This document shows positions 57,145 through 64,000 of a stretch of 64,000 nt of DNA, piece after piece. Origin of the DNA: Ehretia macrophylla (Eukaryota; Streptophyta; Magnoliopsida; Boraginales; Ehretiaceae); NCBI GenBank assembly GCA_037974665.1, contig CM075764.1, positions 78,074,325-78,138,324 on the forward strand, given 5' to 3'. A program made the position numbers and the translations under genes. Every line of letters begins with the position of its first letter. The first letter of the stretch is position 1. The notes under the pieces are model-generated. The model had not been told where the DNA came from, made no database searches, and saw only the letters and a list, made by a program, of their open reading frames with translations.

Positions 57145-58624
57145 GTTCATGTAAACATGTATAAACATTTCAATATTTGATCATGTAGAACATCATGTAA
57201 CATGAAAGCATGTAGCAATTAATCACATTGGCATCCAGTACATGTGACATATAATACATATATGGAGGGCAACAAAGTAGGTTGCCTCGGTACACAAGCA
57301 TTATTAAGTATCAATGACTAACAAGATCATAGGAGGATCAAGATGCTATAAATAAACTTGTGTAATATAACTCCATGTGTAACGCACTTAGAAGTGGCAT
57401 GTATAAACATTTATAGGCTTACTCGTACCACACAAAACCTAAAAGGTTCAACAAATAAAGACTCAACACGCATATACATAGCTTACCATAACCAAACACC
57501 ATGAAATGAACTTACTTGGGGAGTTTGGTCGTGTACCCAGTTGTGTTGATCACGACTGTGTACAGGACCGTCAGAATGCATGCTAAAAATACGAGAGTGT
57601 ACTTGGTCTTGTTCAACACGACCGGGTACACGACCTCTCCCCTGCAATGTCAAAACGTGAAATTGGCCATTTTGTTCCTTACATGTTTTCTAGCTTCCAA
57701 CATTTTTCCAAGCATCTAATAACCTCAAAAGAGGTTGTCAACCATCATATATACAAGCTCAAGAATCATGCCATAACACTCTTGAAACATTAATTAGCAT
57801 CTAAGACAACCAAGAATCCATATGAACTCAAGAACACCCAAACACACATCTAAGACCCACAATGCTTGGTTCTTTTTTCTACTCCTTGCACACAAGATAT
57901 AATCCATCTAACACAAGTAAGAACATCTTCTAGCTCATCATACAACTCATCAACTCATCAAAATCTAGTTAGAGCAAAGCCCTAGCTCAACAAACTCAAA
58001 ATGCAACCAACACATACCAAACTCTTAGATTGTGCATCATAAGCAAGATTAACACTAAATGTACATCATATAACCTTGAATGAGCTTTAAGAAAAGTTTT
58101 GAAAGAATCCCTCACCTTAGCTTTGAGTTAGAGTGCAAGAAATGGTGCTAGAAAGCTTGAAGATGCAAGACATTGCTTAGGAATAGGTTAAATCTCCTTC
58201 TCCTTCCCTTTTTTTCTTCTTCTTTCTTCCTTCTTTCTCTCTTCCTCTCTCTTTTCTCTCAGCTGCAGGGTATATGTGTGTAGTGTGTGCAGCATTTTTG
58301 TGTGTGTGTGTAGTGTAATGTGTGTGTTTTGTTAGGTAGTGGATATTTTAAAAGGCCAAAAGACCAAATTGCCCTTTTAACTAAATGTTGTTTATTTGTT
58401 TGCCATTCCAGTTGCTTCCTAACTATTTGGTTACTAGTCTTAACTTGATAAATCTTAATTAATGTCTACGACATCTAAAATATCTAAATTCACGTAAGTG
58501 AACATAATTATGCGTAAAATGATGCAAATGCACGTAAAACCATTCAAATGCACGTAAATTGATATAAATACATATTGGATGATATGATATACATATGGTG
58601 TTTCGTGCGGGGCTTCACAGAGAC

Positions 58625-59053
58625 TACCTCGAAAGACTCTCCATAGTATCAATCTGGTTGTCTCAATATTATCCCACTACGATAAGGCTTCGCGGTACTT
58701 AAAAGAATCCGTTGTTTTGTTTATAGCTGTAGTAGAAGTCACAATAGAAACTTATTTTATTTTAGTTTTTGAACTTAACTCTTAATGAATTATACCATCA
58801 TTCTCCGAGTTTCTAGCACAGTACTTATTAGTACATTTTGCTTCTATGAAATGACATATCTTGGACCTTAGCTCCAGCTAAGAAGCAAAGCTGCTCAGTA
58901 TAGAAGTTGGACACCCCTATATGTGGATATGCCTTATACTGGGCTTGCGACCCATCTACAACTCACAAGGTATCTTAGATACTGATTTAGAAGGCACTTA
59001 GTTCAAGATGTCTGTAGCCATTTCTAAATCTTTTCCAAAATCGATATAGATAG
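58625..59053 (-). pseudogene. pol: C2 integrase C-terminal part and RT linker
   Basis: Minus-strand frames give the copia integrase end: ILNxVPSKSVSKIP (x = stop), GRKPSIRHIHI, GCPTS and LELRSKICHFIEAKC. Decayed linker DNA then runs towards the RT segment that resumes at 41791. The left edge is the right target duplication of G2 and the right edge abuts the solo LTR at 59054. The order and strand fit C2 exactly, which is the main reason to join the pieces into one element. Confidence 0.75.
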
Positions 59054-61547
59054 TGTAACGCCCCGATCCCTCATGAGACCGGAGGCTCTAATAACCATGC
59101 TATTCTCAACCCAATACCAAACCCGGTCACAAAATTTTAGGAGAAAAACGGACAGAGTTTCCCCTGTACTATGGACATTCTGAAAACCTGTAAATTCTCA
59201 AATAAGGTAACTACAAGGTAAACAAACTTTTCATGGCTAAATATTTAAAGATTCAAGGCCATCCGAGCCTTGAAGCAAACAACAGTTCCAAAACCACACA
59301 AGCGTGCAAGTAACTTGTTTATAATATAGTCTAATAACCATGCCATTCTAGGATAACATTAAAACATACTTAGAGATAAAACATTCTACACTAAGCCATT
59401 CACTCCCAAGCATGCAAAGCAACTAGAAATAGAAATATAAGTTATTACAAGCCATAGAATTACCACTGCTACTACATTATCAGACTTCCAGCTTACATAT
59501 TACTCAAATACATACATGAGCTTTAAGGCCCCAAAATAGATTATACATAGAACAACAAATTCTTCACATAGCAACCAGAAAGCACATCCGCCTCAGACAA
59601 ATATCACACAGCAGTTAAGGCAACTCCACCAACTGTGCCACCTGAAACATGTTAGCGAGGTATGAGCAACCATTGTTGCCCAGTAAGGGATATAGTCCCG
59701 GGGCGTGCAATGCAACAGATAATACAATTACACAACGATAACACTTTAACAATTTAAGAAACAATGATAACTTAAATAACCACACAATTAAAAGGATACA
59801 TTTCAACAATCCCCTATACACCAATCTTCACTGGTCTTCAATCACGATCCACGAACCACGAGCACGATCACGATAAGCCGGCATAACCCCAATCACTCCA
59901 GTGGGTGTACTCCGGATGTACCCCGAATCCTACGACCCAACATCCCCTGGAAATCTCCGGACCAGGCGAATGAGGGAATAGGGCACGGAGTTTGAATATC
60001 CACCGGCAAGCCCTCTACTGCCCAACCGATATTCAACACATCCGCCCCGACACTATGGTTGCGCAACCACTATGCAATGCACTCAACGATGGCAAGTTAA
60101 TAACAATAATATAAGCATTAACACATATGAGGATCAACAAAGTAGGTTGACCTCGTTGCAATTAGGATAGAAGCAAAGATAGAAGCTAATAAGCAGTTTA
60201 CAAATGAACTTATACCATATAAGCATAGAATCATTCCAAAAGCTCCAAATCAATTTAAAATCATATATAAACACTTAAGAAGTCCTGACATGGGTTTAGA
60301 AGTATGAGACAACTTAAATTGCACCTAAACCTCTTTGTTTTTTGAACTATTTCTCTTCTAAACCAAAGTTAATGATTTCATTTTCAAAGGAAACTCTCCC
60401 AACCTTCTAACTAACCCCCAAGGTACCCTCTCAACCCTCGAACTCAATCAAATGCCCGCGTTTACCCCGAAAGCCCCAATTTCCCTCTTTTGGCTTTAAA
60501 CCACACCTACATTGTCCGGGCTTCAAACAAGGGATATCAAGGCATCTATAGCACCTAGGTAGCCTAAGGATACTAGAATTGAAGCCCGAATCCACCCGGA
60601 TTCGCATTAACCCCGAAAGCCCCAACTTAAAGTCGGCTATTTTCCATTTTTAGGCGATTTAAGGGCAATACAAGTGTACGGGGCTATTTAATTATCTTCA
60701 CTAGTACCTAAGGCATCAATTAGAAGCATTAATTCAAGCCAATTCGAGCAATTACACAAAACCCTAGAAAAAAACGTCACTATTCACCCTAAAAATCAAA
60801 CTAACGATTCTAACCGTTTAAATTGCGAAACGACGGTTCAAAAGTGTTCTCTAGCATTCATATAGATAGTATATTAGCATAGATAACAATTATAATGGCA
60901 TATAATCATATTTTCAACAAATCAATAAATGAGCAACTATTTAAAAATGCAAAAACAAGTCGTGAAATCCCTCACCACTACGCGTAGGAGCATTTAGGAA
61001 CCTTGCAAACACCCTACACTAGTTGCTCAAGGCTTGGCTTGGCTTGAATTGAAGAGTTGAAGATGGAAAAATGCTCCCAAGTGCAAGGAGGGGCTGTCGG
61101 GTTTGGGGCTGCTGTTTCAGCTTTTTATTTTTTTTTTCTTTTGCATTTTGTGAGTTTAAGTGATATAATAAGGGGTTGAGTTGAGGTGGGGTCAATTTGG
61201 TGCTTAAGTGATCTAATAAAATGTGCGTAGTAAGCTTTAAAACGAGCTTAGATGGTAAAATATATGCTAGCTAATTAATTACCTAAGTTAGTTACGTAAC
61301 ACTATTCACTTGACTTCTAAAATTATTTTCTAAACGAGCCCTCCTAACGCCTTTAGCTCAAATGCGCATTTTTTCCACTACTTTAACAATTAATATGATT
61401 TAATAAAAATGTTAATTCACTAATAGAATGCAGTTTGAAAACGAAGTGAATAGTAGCTAAGAAAGTCAATAAATAAAGCACAGAATTAAATGCGCAAATA
61501 AGGGATGCAACAGTAAGTTAATGCAAGGCAAAAGTTCGAGCGTCACA
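59054..61547 (-). mobile_element. Solo LTR, G3 family (2494 bp)
   Basis: Runs from TGTAACGCCCCGATCCC to TTCGAGCGTCACA, flanked by GATAG (59049-59053) and GGTAG (61548-61552), four of five matching. Its first 100 bp match the solo LTR at 28277 closely; the other end differs, so it is a separate subfamily. It has a hairpin at 60129-60154. Removing it restores a continuous C2 integrase frame (VKYMMSHTS joined to the segment ending at 59053). Confidence 0.85.
60129..60154 (-). other. Conserved LTR stem-loop, CTACTTT loop (H2)
   Basis: Plus strand GAGGATCAAC, loop AAAGTAG, GTTGACCTC: nine pairs and one bulged A. Where G2 has a C-G pair at the fourth position from the loop, this copy has T-A followed by C-G, so pairing is kept with different bases. 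Confidence 0.7.
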
Positions 61548-61552
61548 GGTAG

Positions 61553-62170
61553 ACTCGTGTGACTCATCATGTATTTTACCATATCTAGTGGGGTATGATT
61601 TCGTCTCTTAGATACACCATTCTGCTGAGGAGTGTTAGGTGTAGTCCATTAAGACAATTCCCTTTTGTATATGATTACCTACAAACCCACTCGAGAGGCA
61701 CTAAAACCTCATCGCTCTAGTGTGCTCATGGGTCCACCTACACATCAATGTGCACCAATTCCAACATTACTCTTGTCATATGCCATTTGGAAGAATATGG
61801 CCTCTCGACCACCTTTTCTTCTAGGGATACACCATTCTACTGAGGAGTGCTAGGTGTAGTCCACTAAGACAATTCCCATTTGTATATGATTACCCACAAA
61901 CCCACTTGAGAGGCACTAAAACCTCATCGCTCTAGTGTGTTCATAGGTCCGCCATATACATCAATGTGCACCAATTCCAACACTACTCTTGTCCTATGCC
62001 ATTTGGAAGAATATGGCCTCTTGACCACCTTTTTCTTCTAGGCAAGATTCATACTGAGCCTATGGTTCGAGATTTAATGAGCCCAAGAGCCCATCCTCTG
62101 CCAACCTCTGAATCCGTTCAGGTTCATATAACCCGAATCATAGGTTCCACAAGTACAAGCCATTAATGGA
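61553..62170 (-). pseudogene. pol: C2 GAG-pre-integrase and integrase N-part, internally deleted and duplicated
   Basis: Minus-strand reading gives RIQRLAEDGLLGSLNLEP, then YESCLEEKVV, RPYSSKWHRTRVVLELVHIDVYGGPM with the first catalytic Asp, and soon STPQ-stop-NGVS. The core between, with the second Asp (SDRGGEY in C1), is missing. The whole deleted block then repeats (61611-61825 and 61826-62042), after which QNGVSKRRNHTPLDMVKYMMSHT continues. No active integrase could come from it. Confidence 0.82.
61611..62042 (-). repeat. 215-bp tandem duplication in C2 integrase
   Basis: GATACACCATTCTGCTGAGG at 61611 and its near-copy at 61826 start two units of 215 and 217 bp. They differ by scattered substitutions and a small indel, so the duplication is older than the 40-bp one in C2. 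Confidence 0.95.
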
Positions 62171-63105
62171 TGAAATCTTTCTTTTCTAAAAACAACTTGA
62201 GTATTCAGAATCCACATAATCGCAACTTGGAAATAGTTGGATAAAGATAGAATAAATATATCATGCATACTTCCTGACTTATAAAAACCTTTCTATTAAT
62301 AGTAAAATGAAATAAAAGTTTAACAAAAGTAATATTTTAAAATAAACATCAAAACTTAAACTTTCTTATGTCTGGAGCACGATAAATATTGTCTAAATCT
62401 AAAAATTCTATCACTCAATATTACAACTTTAACGACTTAGATGTTCTTCTACTTCTTTTGCTTCCCACTACCTTACTGCCCTTTGCCTTTTCAGTTTCCC
62501 TGCTTACCTTTCTTCTTTAAACCTTGCGTTTGAGGCTTAAATCCAGAAGAAACAGCTTGGGCTACAAAGGTTTGGGCCTTAGATTGCATGATGGCCTTAG
62601 TTGTCTGAAGCTCCTTCATCAGCTTTAGAAGCCCTATGTTCATCCAGCTCATATTAAGCCTGAACTAAAAGAAGAATTCTGGCAATGTTTCAAGCACCAT
62701 GTTGTCCTATCTGGCAATGTTGATCTAGGCCCCCAAGACTTCAGCAATTTTTGAAGTTGTCCATCATCTTGAGAATATGTTCTCAGATGGATGACCCTTC
62801 AGCCATCTTGGTTGTCATGATTTCAATATTAGTGGCTATGTTCTCATGTTGGTCGCCAACATGTTAGACGTAAAGGCTAACATGTAGCACTTGGCCATGC
62901 TATCTGCCGTTTGCCACTTCTCATGGGCCTCCCTTTAGGCATCAATAGAATTATCCCTCAGTTTAGGGCAAGGCTAAGTCAAGACATACTTGTACCCATA
63001 TGTAATGAGTACTATGCCAAGCTTTCTCTTCCAATCATTAAAGTTTGGACCAGTCAGCTTGTCATTTGAAAGAATAGCCGACAAAGGGTTGAAAGAGCCT
63101 GCCAT
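62171..63105 (-). pseudogene. gag: C2 gag, decayed
   Basis: The start at 63105 gives MAGSFNPLSAILSNDKLTGP, NFNDWKRKLGIVL and YKYVL, clearly parallel to the gag starts of C1 (8832) and X (27848). An in-frame ATG further upstream (63159) is in the leader. Downstream, only short traces remain across frames, ending in a Lys-rich basic stretch near 62540-62450. I could not find the zinc knuckle or the protease DSG motif between there and 62170, and that part is probably deleted. Confidence 0.75.
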
Positions 63106-64000
63106 ATTATCTAGATATTCATGCAACATAATCAAGTATGAACAAATTATGTAAGACATATATATATGTGAATAGCATGCATGAGATAATGTAATAGGAA
63201 CTCATGAGTGCAAGTGCACAAACATAGATAACCCTTTCAACTATGACTAGTGTCCTAGTGATTACTCTTATCACTACTAAGTTTGGCTTCCCAAGATCTG
63301 ATAGCACTTATTCCGTATGGAGGTTACTACCTATCTTGAGTTGAGTGTATATATCATTCCTTATGGGATTTCCTAGATAATCCAGACTTGAGCCTCCGTA
63401 AGGAGGTTATTCTTATCAATATCTATAAGGTGATCTATAGCCTAGAACTCCACCATAGGGTGGTCGTTCTACTAACATCTTTTATGTGAATACCCAATTT
63501 TAGATCATTCTACTAAGTCTAGGAATAATTTCACCCTCTGAATTAAGCATACCGCATGGTAAGGCGAGGTAGTATCACTCTTTAACATGATTCGGACATG
63601 GAAAGCCATGGGATTTCCTAGTTCCCTCTCCCACTCGATTATTTGTACTAAGGGTTTCTACTTATGTGATTTTCTTCAATAATTAATACTGGTTTCTCCA
63701 AAAACCCTAGATTAAAGCCTATAATCATTTTGTCTAAACCTTTAAGTATAATGTTTAAATCACATAAACCTAATCTAGGATATAATCCTAACCCTAGGCA
63801 AGGCGTCCTTTTAAGTTTCTAGTCAAGTTTAGACTTCGAAGGTAAAATAGTCATCTTAATATTTCTCCTTAACCAATGTCAATCTCTAATTTAATTAATC
63901 TTTAACTTTAATATTTATAGTCTAATATCTAGATTAATTATTTGACTTCACCATCAAGAACTTAATTTTTTATACTTATAGGATTGCTTATAATTTTATC
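63106..64000 (-). other. C2 leader (PBS and 5' LTR beyond the window)
   Basis: No gene. Read on the minus strand it contains several small tetraloop hairpins: CCTCC-TTAC-GGAGG (63393-63406), CCACC-CTAT-GGTGG (63450-63463) and TACC-ATGC-GGTA (63550-63561). AACCTCC recurs at two of these sites. This parallels the repeat-bearing leaders of C1 and X. A weak PBS-like string at 63297-63307 is not trusted. Confidence 0.5.

Larger units (their letters stand above)
41792..58619 (-). mobile_element. G2: minus-strand gypsy-like element with gag but no pol, carrying G1
   Basis: Flanks are AAGAC (41787-41791) and GAGAC (58620-58624), four of five matching. The left LTR is 41792-44302. The right LTR begins at 46384, is interrupted by G1 (46910-56592) and ends at 58619; without G1 it is about 2548 bp against 2511 bp. 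The inside is only about 2.1 kb (44303-46383): PBS, leader, gag remnants, a repeat field and a polypurine tract. Protease, RT, RNase H and integrase are absent, so it depended on another element. The insertion splits the C2 RT region; C2 resumes on both sides. Confidence 0.9.
46384..58619 (-). repeat. G2 5' LTR (right), split by G1
   Basis: LTR pieces are 46384-46909 and 56593-58619. The left LTR shows the uninterrupted sequence GAAGAAGGGTGAGCTA near 42312, which proves the G1 insertion site. The second hairpin of this LTR is at 57265-57288, and the first is altered into the 57107-57144 inverted repeat. Confidence 0.92.

Noticed and set aside
63297-63307. Candidate C2 primer-binding site (minus-strand GCTATCAGATC)
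   Set aside because: It matches the tRNA-Met complement poorly, and the DNA to its right continues the leader hairpin array and does not resemble the C2 3' LTR end.

Overview
This window is a block of plant nuclear DNA, very probably from a eudicot, made almost entirely of LTR retrotransposons inserted into one another. I see no host gene, rRNA, tRNA or CRISPR array. The plant origin rests on three things: Ty1/copia and Ty3/gypsy chromovirus proteins with a C-terminal chromodomain, primer-binding sites complementary to plant initiator tRNA-Met (TGGTATCAGAGC type), and a decayed hAT transposase. All reading frames are broken. Many stops are TAG where a related copy has CAG, or TGA where it has CGA, which is the pattern left by cytosine methylation.

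Layout. 1-1310: 3' end of a gypsy chromovirus and its truncated LTR (element A). 1380-4980: a minus-strand, pol-less copia-type derivative (Y). 4995-5415: hAT transposase remnant. 5469-14885: a complete copia element (C1) with 2.05 kb LTRs and TSD TAAGG. 14891-16537, 40153-41791, 58625-59053 and 61553-64000: pieces of one minus-strand copia element (C2), running from leader and gag at the right edge to a 3' LTR on the left. 16538-40147: X, a plus-strand non-autonomous copia-type element (about 8.2 kb without its insertions). It lies in the C2 LTR and carries six solo LTRs: 16919-19224, 19383-21811, 23062-25449, 28277-31641, 31961-34429 and 36260-38719. 41792-58619: G2, a minus-strand gypsy-like element with gag but no pol, inserted in the C2 RT region. 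46910-56592: G1, a gypsy chromovirus inserted in the right LTR of G2 (TSD AGAAG). 59054-61547: another solo LTR, in the C2 integrase region. Removing each insertion at its 5-bp duplication restores the older sequence, so the order of insertion can be read.

Working relationships. C1 is a copia element with recognisable gag, protease, integrase, RT and RNase H. X shares with it the LTR ends, the polypurine tract, a leader hairpin, a triplicated leader motif and only the first 48 codons of gag. X therefore looks like a parasite that kept the cis signals and dropped the enzymes. G2 has the same character among gypsy elements.

The most interesting signal is an RNA-level stem-loop that recurs in LTRs of at least three gypsy-type families. 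It has a seven-base loop CUACUUU (CTACTTT in the sense DNA) closed by stems of 5-12 bp. The stems differ between copies mainly by A-U to G-U changes that keep pairing.
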